Source: Arenicola marina (taxonomy: Eukaryota > Annelida > Polychaeta > Arenicolidae). Taken from it: a stretch of DNA of 64,000 nt. Below, piece after piece: positions 25,746-40,700 of the stretch. Under the pieces are notes generated by a model. It was not told the DNA's origin, searched no databases, and was given only the letters and a program-made list of their open reading frames with translations. The DNA lies in the NCBI GenBank assembly GCA_964019135.1, contig OZ025249.1:33989759-34053758 (forward strand), read 5' to 3'. The position numbers were made by a program, and so were the translations under genes. Positions within the stretch are counted from its first letter, which is position 1. Each line of letters opens with the position of its first letter.

Positions 25746-28700
25746 GAGAGAGAGAGAGAGAGAGAGCACGGCAGGCAAAGTATGAGGAGAGCAAGGAGTT
25801 GAGTGGGTACGAATTGCGCGCCTTGGTACCTTTAACATGGGCGTCAAGTGGCTGCCACAGGGGGAGTACTTGTCGCTAGTTATTACATGGGATGGGCCCT
25901 CGGCCCGACCGGCGCTCCTACCGTGGCGAGAGTGAGAACTGCGGGAAAAGGAGGAGAAGAAAGGTCATAGGAGAAGAAGAAGATGACGGAACGGTGGAAG
26001 GGGATTGCGGGGCGATCCTTGCGATGTTATTGGTAGAGGATTGAACTGTTCGCTCATTTTAGGTTCCTTTGCCAGTCTACTAATTACAGTATATACGTCA
26101 GCATGATTTCAAGACACGATGAAGTCTCGCAAGACACGATGAAGTCTCGCAAGACACGATGAAGTCTCGCCGTAAGGTCATACCGATATGCGTTAGACAT
26201 ATCTTGGGTCCGTATGCTTGAACGAATGCAGCGTCCCTATGATAAAGGTACTCGCTTCCCAGGACCGTTCCCCGGCTTAAGTATAAGACTCATTTGAGAG
26301 CATTACGTGCCAACGCTCAGTGTATGGTCCTGTGTTTCTGGGGCTATTTCCTTACTCGTTGGTTACAGTAGTTTATCCCACACTGAGACTGCTGTTTGTA
26401 CAGGTATGACTCGAACCCACCCACCAGTCGGTAGCAAACAATCGCCAAGAGTGGATGTACTAGTTAAAGAACGAGCTGGAGTGCATTCGCCAAAATGAAG
26501 GTTTATTTTGGGGAATGTTGTTTAACGTACTTATGAAATTGTTATTACTAGGCATTAATTTTGCTCATGTTTGGACACAGGAAATTAACTATTGTATCAA
26601 TTGCACTGCCCGACTAATACCTGAGCGAGCATTATGGAAACAACAGTTCGTCATTGTGAAGCCTAAGGAGGGAGGTTAGGGATGGGAAGGCGTGGAAGAA
26701 GTAGGGAGTTTGGAAGTGTTGTTTTCTAAATTACCCCACAAGGATCAAGGCATTACGTCTAACTTTCTAGAAAACATCGCCCCCTGAAAAACGATATGAG
26801 GTAACTAACACTTCTGATTGGAAAAAAAATCATCCATATATGTCGTGTATTTTTATCCTGCACCATTAAATACATATGTGACACCTGCTGTGGCAATGAC
26901 ATGACATGACATGACAATGTCAGATTTGATTCCCGCATTTATAGACGGCAAGAAAAATATATGCAATCGATAACTGTCGAATTTCCATATATTTTGAGCC
27001 TTGGAGCTAAGCATTGACTTATGCGTTCCATTGTTTGTCGTTTGTAGTTTCGCCGTTCATTATTAAAATAATGCGCCGATGCATTCTTCTAGATAATGAA
27101 CACTTAAGACAAAGCGTGACGTCACACATTTTTTTAAGGAAACCCTCCCCCCTCCCCCCACCCGCCCCCCCCCCTATACCTTCCCCTCTCCCTCCCTCTC
27201 CATCCTTGGTCGTTCTTTTATGTAAGGACGAACCATTGTTTCAGCATAGCTCACGTATTACTCACGCCTAACGTTTACTACAATTCTACATTTCGTGGGT
27301 TCTTACTTGGAAGATGGACCCTCCATGCCTGCCTCACTCGCCCTCCCCGGCTGTACGTAAACGAGGTAACTATGGGGTCATAACCTGAATAAGTTCGCGT
27401 TTAACTACATGATGAAACGGCTCGTCGTACTCGTTGGCGGGTAATTACACCTAGACCAGCCCCACAGACCCCCCCCCCCCCCGCCGCCGCAGACCCCCCC
27501 CCCCCCACCGCCGCAGACCCCCCCCCCCTACCGCCGCAGACCCCCCAGACCCGCGGCGCTCCGCTGCTGGCGTGGTCCGGGGAGTGGGATGTCTAAACAG
27601 GTCGTTAATCACAGTGGGCGTGCCTCCCGCCGTGGCGGTAGTTGAGCTATAATAGAGTTGTTGGCATTAAGGGAGGGAGGAGTCGACAGCAGCAGCAGAA
27701 ACAATTACCATGTATACACGACAATCGACTTGTCAAATAACGAGCACCGGACTCTCGCTAATTTAGTTCCTTTTGTTTTTGGATGGGGGGGGGGGGGGCG
27801 GGGGGAGAGGGATCTTGGCCTTTCCTTGATAGAAGTCTTTTTTCTTTGTTCCTTCTTTTTCTGATCGCGAAGGAGTGGCAGCCAGGCAGGATGCCCTGTC
27901 CTTTAAGTTTTCTGCACTATTTTAGCTTTCTGTTTCCTCATATCAAGAGTAGGTAGTCACATATACACGCGGCATAAATAGGCGAACAGTCTGGCGAAAA
28001 GTGTTCAGTGGGAATCATACTTCTCCCCAACGTCAAAGAACCGTGTTTTGGGCTGTTTGATTTTTTCTTGTTTTCGCGTCGGCCTAGCCATAGACTGACC
28101 CATCCACCTCCTGGAACACGGAAGGGATGATTGGGGCGGAGTAGGGGTTGAGGGTGGGGAGGGGAGGGGGGGGGGTAGGCTCCTTGTTAAGGTGTAACTA
28201 TCCGGTAGGTGGCGCTAGTCACTAGGACCGGTAATTTAGTTGGCGGGTAACGAGAAACAGGCGAGCTCGGGGGGAATTCTGGGAGGAGGCGGTACGGGTG
28301 GGAATCTTTTACGGCATGGGTCTCTCAGTCGATTGGGGTGGGGGGGGGGGGGTGCGGTTTGAGGAGGGTGAGCCCTACACGTGATTGTGAAGACTGCATG
28401 TTTGTTGCCGTGGTGAGCGGAGAGGGTCTGGGTGCTGAGTGTCCGTGTGAGATTGAGTATCACGCCCCCCCCCCCCCCCTCTCCTCCTGCCTCCTCCTCC
28501 CTGCCTGGGCGTGGCTTGGGATGAAGTTTTTTCCACCTACATCGTCCCGCTCAACCCCCCTAACCCCCCTTAGAACCCCTTACCCTCTTCCTTCGTGCCG
28601 TGTCGTTATCCTACCCCCCCCCCCACCGACACACACACACACATCGCAGGGAGGCTTGGTGGTGAGATTACTGTAGGGTTACTGATATGGCAGGGCGTGT

Positions 28701-31700
28701 CCCGCAATGTCAACTCCCGCCTCAAGGTAAGCCGCCCGGTCGGCTGCCAGAGGCGTGAGCTCCACTCTTCAGGTGGAAGTCCGTGCCACCGACACCGGCC
28801 GGCGATAGCCCTGAGGTGGGGCGTATGGGGGTGGGGTGGGGCGTACAGGGGTCGGGCATATTGGGGTGGGGTAGGGTGGGGCGTACCGGGGTCGGGCGTA
28901 TAGGGGTGGGGTGGGGTGAAGCGTACAGGGATGTGTGGGGCATACAGGGGTTGGTGGGGCGTACAGGGGTCAAGCGTATAGTGGTGGGACGGGATGGAGC
29001 GTACTGGGGTGCAGTGGGGCGTAATGGGTGGGTGGGGCGTACAGGGGTGGGTGGGGCGTACATGGGTGGGTGGGGCGTACAGGGGTCGGGGCGTGTAGTG
29101 GTGGTGTGGGATGGGTGGGTGGGTCGTACAGGGTTCGGGCGTATAGGGGTGGGGTGGGGCGTGGGGCCGTGAGTTGAGGGGAGGGGTGGTGGTTAAGAAG
29201 GCTATTACCCGTCTCTTCATAGGCGTAGTAGTTACGCCATTGCTGGGGTATTTGCACCACAGGGTCATATGTGTTTTTCGTTATGTCCATTCAATTGTCT
29301 ATCCGATCTGTGTTATCAGCGCGACCTGACTTATTCCGCCTCGACCTGGATCTGGCTCACAAGGGACCCCGACACCTATGTTCCGTCGGGTAACAGTTGT
29401 GACCCAGCAAACCCTGAGTAATGTCTCATACATTCGACCAGCTGGTTCTCTGCTAAAATATTTCATACACCTTTCTTCCGACCATATTTAGCAATATTAT
29501 TTCATTTTGGTACATAAAAGAGCACATGCGAATGTAAAAGCGGCCAATTGGTCGAAATAAAAAAAAATGACTGCCGACTGTGCCAGAGCCAGCGCGGGGT
29601 AAAAAATAAAGTCATTTGTTTCCCCCTTGAGCGGCCTTCTACACTATGACAGCATTTTATGTTCATTCTTTACTGCTTCTTCTGAATATACAAAACGTTT
29701 GCGTTTCCTAACACAGTCATATAAAGAATGTCCGCTTGGTCTGTTCCGGTCACCCCAGTTCTACTGTGCCCCATCTGGAGAAAATCTTGGTGCATTACGC
29801 GCATTCAAGTCAACGCGCCAACGACCGCCATGTGGGTTGGGGCTAAAGCTAAGGCTTGGTCTGGATGCTGTTTGGTGAAGGGCCCGAGATACTTTTTATC
29901 TAATTTACATCAAAATAGCGTACCCGTTAAATTTATTCGGGAGCACTGTTAGAAATACATGTATTGGCCTTATCCCGTACAATGCGTTAAATCATCAGCA
30001 AACAGAGGCGACCATTCGATATTTTGTGACGTAAATGTAGGTTCCCTATTGAAGAGACGGGCAGTTCTACTCTTTTGTTATTGGACGAACTTTTGTTATT
30101 TTGATTTGATTTGACGAACTTTTGTTATTATACAGATGTTAGTGATCATACGAACTTTTGTTATTATAAAGATGTTAGTGATCATACGAACTTTTGTTAT
30201 TATACAGATGTTAGTGATCATACGAACTTTTGTTATTATACAGATGTTAGTGATCATACGAACTTTTGTTATTATACAGATGTTAGTGATCATACGAACT
30301 TTTGTTATTATACAGATGTTAGTGATCATACGAACTTTTGTTATTATACAGATGTTAGTGATCATACGAACTTTTGTTATTATACAGATGTTAGTTATCA
30401 TACGAACTTTTGTTATTATACAGATGTTAGTGATCATACAAACTTTTGTTATTATACAGATGTTAGTTATCATACGAACGTTTGATTTTGTACAGATGTT
30501 AGTTATTATGCAGATCTTTGTTATTATACAAGAACTTACGGTAGCGAGGTCCAATCCACTTCCTTCGGTGAAAATTACTGTCGGCGAGAAATAAGTGGCA
30601 GAGGAAAACTTTACGCATCAAAAACACTCTGACTTGCTGTTAGACTTTGGATCTGAGAATCCTGCATTAGGCATCTACTTGGGAAGAAGAAGAATGGACA
30701 TGGGGTCGAGACCTGGCGAAAGGTGGGGGCCTCCCTGGTGTAGTGGTTAGCGCACTAGACCGCAGATCAATAGGTCCTGGGTTCGAATCCGGGCTCGGGC
30801 ACCTAATCTGGGGCATGTTTCATTCCTTCATCCTTCATCGTCTCGGGAGGATCCTTGGCCCAATTTAGCCTGTATGTGCACAAAAGTGGCCTAAAACACC
30901 AACATTCCATTCCTGGCGAAAGGTAGAGGAAGCAACGCGACTCAGACCTCCGTGCATAGCCCAGGGGTTCAGCAAATAAAAAGCTATGAGAGGGCCCTGT
31001 CAGTCACATACTGAACAACACTGGCGCTTGTTTTGGGCGGCCGTTTTCTCCACGGAGGCTATTGTTATCGTAAAATCGTTAAATCGAGTCCCCCCAGCGA
31101 GTGGTGAGTGGTGAGTGGTAAGCGGGTCCCTACACGGGAACACTCACCACAGACCGCCGGGTCGGCACCGCCCTCTTTTCCCGGGGGAAGCAAAAACATA
31201 AAGAAAACTGCTGAGGAGAAACTGAAACCGCCCTTTGAGGTCATTTAGGCGCGTTTGTTGATGTGGACCGTGTTGGAATCTCCACTTAACTCGGTTGCTA
31301 AGGGTTATTTTGCTGTTGTTGTTTTACTATTAAAAAAGTGAGGGATTTAGAGTTGTATGCCGTTTTTGGACCTGGCCAAAGAGATGGAGTTTGAGGAAAT
31401 ATGCTCTAGTTGCAGGTGCCAGGGGCGAATCCATGGATGCCATGTTAATCACCAACTGAACTATGGAGGACCGGGGTAACATCACATCACGTACTATCAA
31501 AAACTAAAGAAAGTTGATGCTGACTTCTATACTAATAAAATTAAAATGAAGCTGTCTGTCCCACTATGCCGCTGCATGCAAGAGCACATTGGCATCAGCA
31601 GCCGCCTTGAACCTATATATCCAACCCTATCACTGGGTGCTTATCACCTTATCCCGCGCATAATATCGCTTTCGGGTGCTTATCCCGCATGGTGACCATG

Positions 31701-34700
31701 TCTGCGGCGGGCTACCTGGCTTGGTGCCAACAGTAATAATATTTTTCCCAACGCATTATCGCCCGAACCGTCATCAAAACAAACAGATCCCGTACTGTCT
31801 CGCGTCCACAACTTCCCATCAGTCAGTTGCAAATTTTGTCCACTGAAGGTACGTTAAATGACGAACAACGGGCGGGAAAAAGCCCCTTTTTTTACTCGAT
31901 CAGCCCCTTTTATTTTACTCAATCAATGTATGAGCTTGGGCCTTAGTTTTACTGGTCTGATATTTCTTTATTAGCGTGTTTTAGCCGCAATTTGATTATT
32001 CTGTACAAACAAAATAGTCATACTGTTATTTCTTTCGCTTATTAGTACGAACGCTAGACGGGGCGGCTAATAACTTATAAAATTGGGATGGACTCAATAG
32101 GTGTTTTATGATCAATGATCGGAAAGGGCAACAGCACTTGGTGAATGTTCGCGGAAGGTTTTGTGATTTAAATCTCCAAAACAGGTGTTAGATAAATTAA
32201 GGCTCTATGGCAATATATACGCCGATAGTCTCTTGGGGAGAGTTATCGAGATGAGAAAGGAAGGGTTTGCTGTCTGCGTTGCCAAATAAAGTCTTAAGTA
32301 ATAAATATAATAATTACGAAGACAAAAATGTAAGAATACTAGAAATAAAACAATAGTAAGAGAATAAAATATATAAAATTAAAAAAGATAATCGACCAGT
32401 GGATTTACTTTTAATCCACAGTGATACAAAGTATGATATGATAAAAGTAGTTTCACGTTACTTCATAGACACGCTTCCCTTTAACGGATTCACAAGGCTT
32501 GCGCATTAGTCCTCTTTTGTTTTCACAAACGACAAGGAGTACAATAGAGTCCTGCCTCCGTTGGGTTGACCTCCACCTCAATGAGCATGTCAGTTACTTA
32601 ATTGTTAGCACTCGTGTCGATAATGTTTTATTCTCGAGGACTTTGTACTGGCAAACCTGCTGCTTGGCGAACATCCATCTCCCTTCATTTTTGTTTTGCT
32701 ATTTGTCTTAGCAGTGAGACGAAATAAGGTTAGACGTGCAGAAAAGTACGAAGCTACCCGATATTATTTAGGTTTTTGCCGCGTTATTTGCCTCAATCCA
32801 CGCCTGTGCCACCTTTACCATCAAGAACAACACTATGTGTGCCATGGCGGCGTAGAACTGTGGCCGGGTGTGAACACAACCGGCCCAGAAGTCGGTCGGA
32901 TCAGTATGGGTACGAATAGGTTACGGGACGACGCCCCAGCCAGATTGGATTCGCTGTGACTACGGCTAGGGAGTTTCCCTCTGTCACCGGGTCTTAGTCC
33001 ACGTCATATGATCGATTGTTTGCCCGAACTTTCTTCCCATATGCCAACGTTTTCTGTCAGTAGCTCTCATCAGAATGTTTGTTTCAAAAAACGGCGGTGA
33101 TAGGTTCATATGCGACACGTAGAACGGTGTTCCTTTCTATGTTCTACAGTCTCTGCCGTCGGGATACTGTTAACTGTTTCTGCCGTCGGGATACTGTTAA
33201 CTGTTACTGTTAACTGATCCACAGATTCTCGAATTGTTTGTCATCGACTTTCACCATTGTACCAGACTTCTGTTTCAGATAGAGTTCATCGGTTAGCGGT
33301 GTAGCATAGACAATTACAGTAATCTCTTTATATCGGAATAGTTCTAGTGTGTTGATATTTGACCACCGCCTGTGGTAACAGCAGACGCCGTTTTACAGAC
33401 TATTTATTGGCATTCCATCCCTCGGAATCTAATGTTTCAGAGGGAACAGAAAGTGGCCTGGACCACCAGCTACGAACACGACGCCATCTTTTGTCTCAAT
33501 GCACAGAACGTCAAGATCTCTAAGCGAGATGGCCACGAGGTGAGCGACCATCTGCCTCTAATTGGTTATAAATTTAAATTTAAATTGTTATTATCTTTAC
33601 ATATTAGTGGTCCATGATTGTTTAATAGAAACTTATATGTACATGAGCTTTTAATTAACTTTTGTATGGTATCAATGATCCTATTGCCCTATACTTCCTC
33701 CATGGTAGAGAGAAACGTGTCTCTAAACTCCTTGCCATCTGATGGAGAGTATAGTGGGAATGCCCGATTGTTGGTAAATGTCACGTGTGCCTTAAACGCC
33801 ACCGCTGTTTGTACCCTCGATATTTGCTTTCTTATTTTGTACTGTTCTCCTCCATCCTCAAACATATGTCAAGGAGCCGCTCCCTGAAATGGGACGATTT
33901 GAATGTTTCACCCCCTGGCATCAAGTTTGAAAAGGTTACTTGCTCGTGATGTTGTGTTGTTAGTGCGTAGGCAGGGTCGTCTGTAAAGCGTTTGGTCATG
34001 CACGTCGCAAGAGCCAAAAAAAATACCGTGAGAAACATGTGCGCGCGATTTGGAGCAGACGACATTTAGCGTTTGTATCCGCCACCGCTATTCAGTGAAA
34101 CTTTCTGCGGCCGGGCGTGTCGCTTTTCAAATATCATGTAAACAAATGGTGGTATGTATGGACATATCCAGTATAAAACTTAACATCGGGAATTGGGTTT
34201 CAGCTTATGACGCTACTTTGGCCTACTAGTTTTGTTTCGCACAAATTCCAAGAATTTTACGTTTATTTGTGCTTCCTTGGGTTTGACGGACATAGAGACT
34301 TTATATCAAATGTGGATTTTATAAATACTGGCTTACTGTGAAAACTGCGCAGCCGGGTATTATTGCAAAGTCTAAAACTAGTTTCGGGGAGCTGTGTTCT
34401 ATTCCGAACATCAGATGGCACACTCTTGTCACAACAAACATGTAGCCAAAGTGTCGAGTTTTAGAATATGGGAGGAAAGGGGTGGTGGGCGAGCATCATC
34501 ATGGCAGTTGCCTGCCTGAAAATTGAACTGAGGTAATAATCTAACGGTAAATACTAATTTCGACCGTTTGTGGGAAGCAGATGCCTCTATGATATCGGAA
34601 TGTGTTTTAGTTACGGGACACCGAGACTCCGTGAGAAGCATTTTATGATAGTCCTGTCAATATCATAAGCCAAACAACAACGACGGCAACGGAATATCTT

Positions 34701-37700
34701 GCTAGCATCAATACACAACCGAAACATACTGAGAAACAAACGGAACGTCAAGCGTAGCTTGAGAAGGGAGACGAAAATCTGGGGATAAGTGCAACTGGAA
34801 TATATATAGCGAGTGAGTGCCGACTATGTACATGCATTACTGACAGAGTATAGGCCGAAATGTCAGCGCGCCGTGAGTCATTTGGCGTATCGAAGCTTTA
34901 TAATGGGATCGGCCATGTTAAAAAATTTGTTTTTTTGCGTGCAAAGCACTCGTCTCATTTGAATGGTATTTGGCACACATGATGTCAGTAATATTGGTAC
35001 CTATTCCACCACATATATGTAATCTACCTGTATTCATGTAGTCAAAGCGATTTTTTTTCATTTTTATTCGGGTCAAATTTAACCATCCAATAGCTCGAAA
35101 ACTATAAATGTGAGGTGAAATCTGAGACCACATTTCTTTTGTGCCTCTCTCAGGAGAATACTTTGAGACAAACCGCGGATCTCTAGAGAATATTAACGGA
35201 GCTACGAAGAAAAACATGAGTCGTGACCTTGATCTTGTTGTGACCTTGACCTTGGATGCGTGACCTCGGGTGAATATAGTCATTCGCGTCCAAATACTAA
35301 TGTCATGTAATACGCAAGGCACCGTTTCTCTGACTATCCCCATCACGGAGAAATGGAGGGGTTTTTTTCCCGCCAAAATTCTCTCATAGGGTGCCATGTT
35401 AAAGTTTGGGAATTTTTTGCACAACAAATATACGGGCGATTTGCTAAAGTTTAAAGACCGTATTCAAGGTACCCTCAGACCCAATACGTAAAATAATCAG
35501 CAGTGCGATTAAATGTAAAAAATGTGAACGCTATGGCTATTTTTTTCGATTTTTGGTCCTGTCTCCCAATGGTTAAGCGAATTTCAATTCGGTTCATATT
35601 TGACCATCGAATAACTCGAAAACTAGTAACGAGAGGTGAAATCTGAGACCACATTCCTTTGCGCTTCACTCTGAAGAATACTCTGAAACAAACCGCGGAT
35701 CTCTAACCCAATATTAACGGAGCTAAAAACATGTTTCGTGACCTTAACATTGTTGTGACCTTGACCTTTGACCTACAAGGCCCATCTTCGAACTTAGCAT
35801 GGCAGTGGGCTGTGGCATTATCTTGTAATTGAAAAAAAAACGGCCCGTAGCGGGAACACGTTTCATCCTACGTCAAATTTGATGCAAGTAACGCGAAAGA
35901 TTTTGAGGAGCTGAGTATTTTGACACTAATTGCGGGTCTGTAATATTTAGAGACGTAGGGCGGAAAATGTGTTTTGGACGTGTGACGTTGACGTTTGAGG
36001 TACGTTTTGCCCATCTACGAACTTGACCTGATGATGGTCTGTGGAGATCGGTATCTTTAGGCATTCGACAGATATGGCGCGACAAGACAAACAGACAGAC
36101 AGACAAACAGACTCACAGACAAACCGAACACACCGACATAAGACGAAAATCTACGATTTTTGTCTTAATAACAGCTATATTTTTTTTTACAAGCCTCGAA
36201 TATATTCCAATGCACCACATGGCAAGCTGGTTCTATGTATTTCAATAGGCTCCCACAGGAACGGTGCCATGACTCTCGCTATGTATATCGTCTAAAATAT
36301 GTTAAAATACATTAATTAATTTATACCATAATATATTAGACCAACTCTCGATATCAAACGTAAGTATCGCCAAAAAAGACGTCCAGATAGCAATGGATTC
36401 TGTGCAAAGAAATCAGCGTTCCGGCAGCAAGCTCCGTGACAGCCATGGGGCTCCGTGACAGCCATGGAGCGTCGTGACAGCCAGAGAACTGACAGTCATG
36501 GGGCTCCGTGACAGCAAGCGAACTGACAGCCATGGGGCTCCGTGACAGCCAACGAACTGACAGCCATGGGGCTCCGTGACAGCCAGCGAAATTACAGCCA
36601 TGGGGCTCCGTGACAGCAAGAGAACTGACAGCCATGGGGCTCCGTGACAGCCGGCGAACTGACAGCCGTGTGGCTCCGTGACCGCAAGCAAACTGGCAAC
36701 CATGGGATGCCGTGACAGCCAATGAACTGACAGCCATGGGGCTCCGTGACAGCCAGCGATCTGACAGCCATGGGGCTCCGTGACAGCAAGCGAACTGACA
36801 GCCATTGGGCTCCATGACAGTAAGCGAAGTGACAGTCATGGGGCTCCGTGACAGCCATGGGGCTCCGTGACAGCCATGGGGCTCCGTGACAGCAAGCGGA
36901 CTGACAGCAAGCGGACTGACAGCCATGGGGCTCCGTGACAGCCAGCGAACTGACAGCCATCGGGCTCCGTGACCGCAAGTGAACTGGCAACCATGGGACT
37001 CCGTGACAGCCAATGAACTGACAGCCATGGGGCTCCGTGACAGCCAGCGATCTGACAGCCATGGGGCTCCGTGACAGCAAGCGAACTGACAGCCATGGGG
37101 CTCCGTGACAGCCAACGAACTGACAGCCATGGAGCTCCGTGACAGCCAGCGAACTGGCAGCCTTGGGAGTTCGTGACGGCCAGCGAACTGACAGCCATGG
37201 GGCTCCGTGACAGCCAGCGAACTGACAGCCATGGGGCTCCGTGACAGCCAACGAACTGACAGCCATGGGGCTCCGTGACAGCAAGCGAACTGGCAACCAT
37301 GGGACTCTGTGACAGCCAGCGAACTGACAGCCCTGGGGCTCCGTGGCAGCAAGAACTGACAGCCATGGGGCTCCGTGACAGCAAGCGAACTGGCAACCAT
37401 GGAACTCCTTGACAGCAAGCGAACTGACAGCCATGGGGCTTCATGACAGCAAGCGAACTGACAGCCGTGGGGATTCGTGACAGCAAACGAACTGACAGCC
37501 ATGGGGCTCCATGGCAGCAAGCGAACTGACAGCCATAAGTCTCCGTGACAGCCAGCGAACTCCTTGACAACCATGGAGCTTGTTGACAGCCATGAAGCTT
37601 GTTGGCAGCCAAGAAGCGTCGTTACAGTTATGGAGCGTCGTGGAGCGTCGTGACAGCCGTGGGGCTCCGTAATAGCCAGCGAACTCCTTGGCAGCCATGG

Positions 37701-40700
37701 GGCTTCTTGACAGCCATGGAGCTCCTTGGCAGCCATGGGGCTTCTTGACAGCCATGGAGCTTCGGTGTTGTTGTCTGTGTTGTTGCAGGAGTTGCTGTTT
37801 GTCCTGTTGCCATTGCTCACTCGGTGTTGTTGCAGGAGTTGCTGCTGCGCCTGCCGGTTCACGAGGTGGCGGCCATCTGCTACATCAGGGATGACGACCA
37901 GCACATCCTCGGCATCAAGTCAGGTCAGCTCCGGCTTTACCATTGTCCCATTATTACCATCACATGTCCCTACTAATGGGCATCCGTCACATTGATCTGG
38001 GGAGCTCCCCTAGTTTAACCGGTAAATAGGCTGAACTACGTACAGATCAACAGGTCGTGGGTTCGAACCCTGGTACCTTCATCTGTAGCAAGTTTCCTCC
38101 AACCTCATTTCATTGTCCCTGGAGGATTCTTGATCCAGTTTAACCTTCAGATGGGGACCAATATTTCTTGTCATATTGATGTCAGTTATCATGGCAAGGC
38201 TCGTATGTATGAGTATGCATAACACATCGTCATGCCAAATGTCAGTCCTGCTGCAAAAATATTTGGCGAAGCGTTTCATCATTGCACCTCCACTGAGATT
38301 ATCTAGTCACTTCTATTAACTGTTAATTATTTAGTTACCACATTTGTTGATTATGGTTTGATGACATTCCCTGTGTATTACACAGGTAACCTGAGGATCA
38401 GCCGCGGTCTGGACGAGGCACAGGACACCTGCCAGCTTGTCGTCATGTACTGTGATAGCCGAGTACGTCCATTCCTACTCCGCACTACAATCTATAATAA
38501 CACTCGACCATGTTTCAGTTTGGGTTCTTACGCATTACTTTACAAATTAAGGTGATTTTTTCCATTTATATTTTATAACAAAATTAATGATCGGCGATAT
38601 TTTCCATTTATATTTCATTAAAAATGTTATGAAAGTATCGCCTCAAAATTTAAATTTATGCGTAACAACCAAAAAAGAACTTGCCGACACTGGTTTTAAT
38701 CCGAAAATAACCATGTTTTTGTGTGATCTGTCGTATATAAATCTCGTGGCCTATATTGCTCTTAGAGAAAAAGGTTTACAAATGACAAAATACAATTGAA
38801 TACAAATATTGTTTTAAAAAGATACTGTTAAAGACAACTGTAAAAAATATTTCAAAAATATAATGATGACGCATTTCAGGGATCGGCGGAGGAGCTCTGC
38901 TCCCTGATTGGTCAATGCTTCCAGTTGGTTTACACGGAAGCGACGATGCATTTCTTGGACATGAGAGTGGACGAAGCAGCGGCGGGCCTGTCTATTGGCA
39001 ACACAACACTCCGCAGCGGTAAGGCTGAGCTCATAGAGATAGGGAGTGTCTTACCTTCTTAGGTTCGAATCCGGGGCATGTTTCATCCTTGCATTCGTCG
39101 TCGTCCCTGGAGGTTCATTGGCACAGTCTACCCCTTGTGTGCACCAAAGCGGCCTACAACACTTAACATTTCACATTTCCTATGTAATGAAAACTGACAT
39201 GGAATGTGTCACATCGTATATAGAGGTGCGTCGTGAGCTTTGAATATGTTGTATTGTTGCATAACCAATATCCTGATACCCCGTGTTATCTTACGTTACT
39301 CTTACGAGAAATTGATTTGTTGATGTTTGTATAGAACGGTGGATTTGCGGTTTACCGTTACGGCTAATGACAGAATATGCCATCGGTAACATCTGCGCCT
39401 TCTATATGGAGTGGTAGGTCCGGATTGGTCCCGTTACGAGACAGTTGTCTCCAAGTGTAGGGGGTGTATCTATAGTGATGTCATGTTGTAATGGTTATGT
39501 TGGTATTGTGACGGCAGATCGGTCCGATACCTCCACACCGAAACGGGAGCGTGGCGAACGCAGCAACCTCGGCTTGTAAGTGTCCTACTTTCCTCACGTT
39601 TTTTTAACGATATATTTTATCATATATAAATGTGTCAATATGTTTATTATTCACATCAATTCTTTCGGCCGTCTCTTTTAAGGGGAATAAGCCTTAACTT
39701 TCCTATTATGACTTAAGATATATGATATTTACATTATATTTCATCTGTATACTGTGGTTTTTTTTTCACTTTTCATTCCCGCATACACTTAATGCATCTA
39801 TGATTGACTGTTCAACCTCGGCCCCGCAGCTTATCGTACTCAAGCCTTGACCTTGAGCATTCCAATGGCGGCACGACGTCATCTTCCGGTACCTCAAGGT
39901 CGTTGCCACGGACGGCGGCGCGACGCAGCAGCATGGCACGTAGTGAGGACGAACTCAGCCCGGCCGCCACCGATATGATACAGGACTACATGAAGAAGGT
40001 CTGTGCTTGAAGCCATCGCACTTGCGTCCCCTTTGATGTACCTACATAGTGCATTTAATCTTTTGAGGCGTATGCCAATGAAGTGTCGAGCCTATTGAGG
40101 TCAGAAATGTTGAAGCAGATGTTAAAGCAGAAATTCGTTCATGTGTGAAATGCTACCTATCATCTGTTGCATTAATATAAAGGTAACGATCCTCAAGGTC
40201 TCACTCACAAATTTGTTTTGTTTCAACTTTGTGTAATATATTACAGTGGAAAGTAATTTACAGGCAACAAGTACTTATTGCACTTGAACCTTCTTACGCA
40301 GGTCGCGTTTTCGTTCGATTAACACGTATCCGAGTATGATAAGCCCCTATACAATTACTAATACCTGCTGATTAAGGTGTCACTTTGATCAAATTTGTGT
40401 TATTTCTAATGAACGGCATTGAGTTGTCTCATAGGAGATGACGTCATTCAGTCATGGTGAAGAGTCTCACAGTCTTGGTGCGTCTTGCAGTTGTACAAGA
40501 AGCTCAACACGGATGAGCTGCGGCGGTTTGCGATGTTGGTGCGAGCCTGGCACTCAACCATGTCCATCACCGACTTCTGTGAGAACGTCATGGACCTCTA
40601 CGGGCCGGAGAGGAAGCACCTACTACTGGGTAAGGTCTGCGGGTGTAGAGCGCCTTCTACTGGGTAAGGTCTGCGGGTGTAGAGCACCTTCTACTGGGTA

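Larger units (their letters stand above)
22904..33440. other. CCM2 intron 3 (10.5 kb), repeat-rich
   Basis: Contains CCCTCGGCCC repeats (23500-23590), G-runs (23850-23910), a GGGGTAGAGGAGGCGGAC array, GA-dinucleotide tracts, C-runs (27471-27550), the GGGGTGGGGCGTA array, a 36-bp minisatellite, a SINE and a Helitron-like piece. Further notes: a threefold 19-bp direct repeat at 26110-26170 and a duplicated CTGCCGTCGGGATACTGTTA at 33153-33200. No exon was recognised between exons 3 and 4. Confidence 0.5.

Noticed and set aside
28606..29290. Minus-strand PTPVRPTHP-type proteins
   Set aside because: Low-complexity reading of the G-rich array at 28805-29170.
30096..30594. IITKVRMITNIC / VIIQMLVIIRTF repeat proteins on both strands
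   Set aside because: Product of the 36-bp minisatellite in CCM2 intron 3.
30728..30802. Functional tRNA gene
   Set aside because: A and B boxes are present, but the acceptor stem does not pair and related decayed copies with the same non-tRNA body occur at 38005 and 39058, so it is a SINE.
36354..37904. 516-codon open frame on the minus strand
   Set aside because: It is made of 34-bp minisatellite units (MAVSSLAVTEPHGCQ-type repeats open in all three minus frames), and the conserved CCM2 exon 5 lies on the opposite strand at its end.
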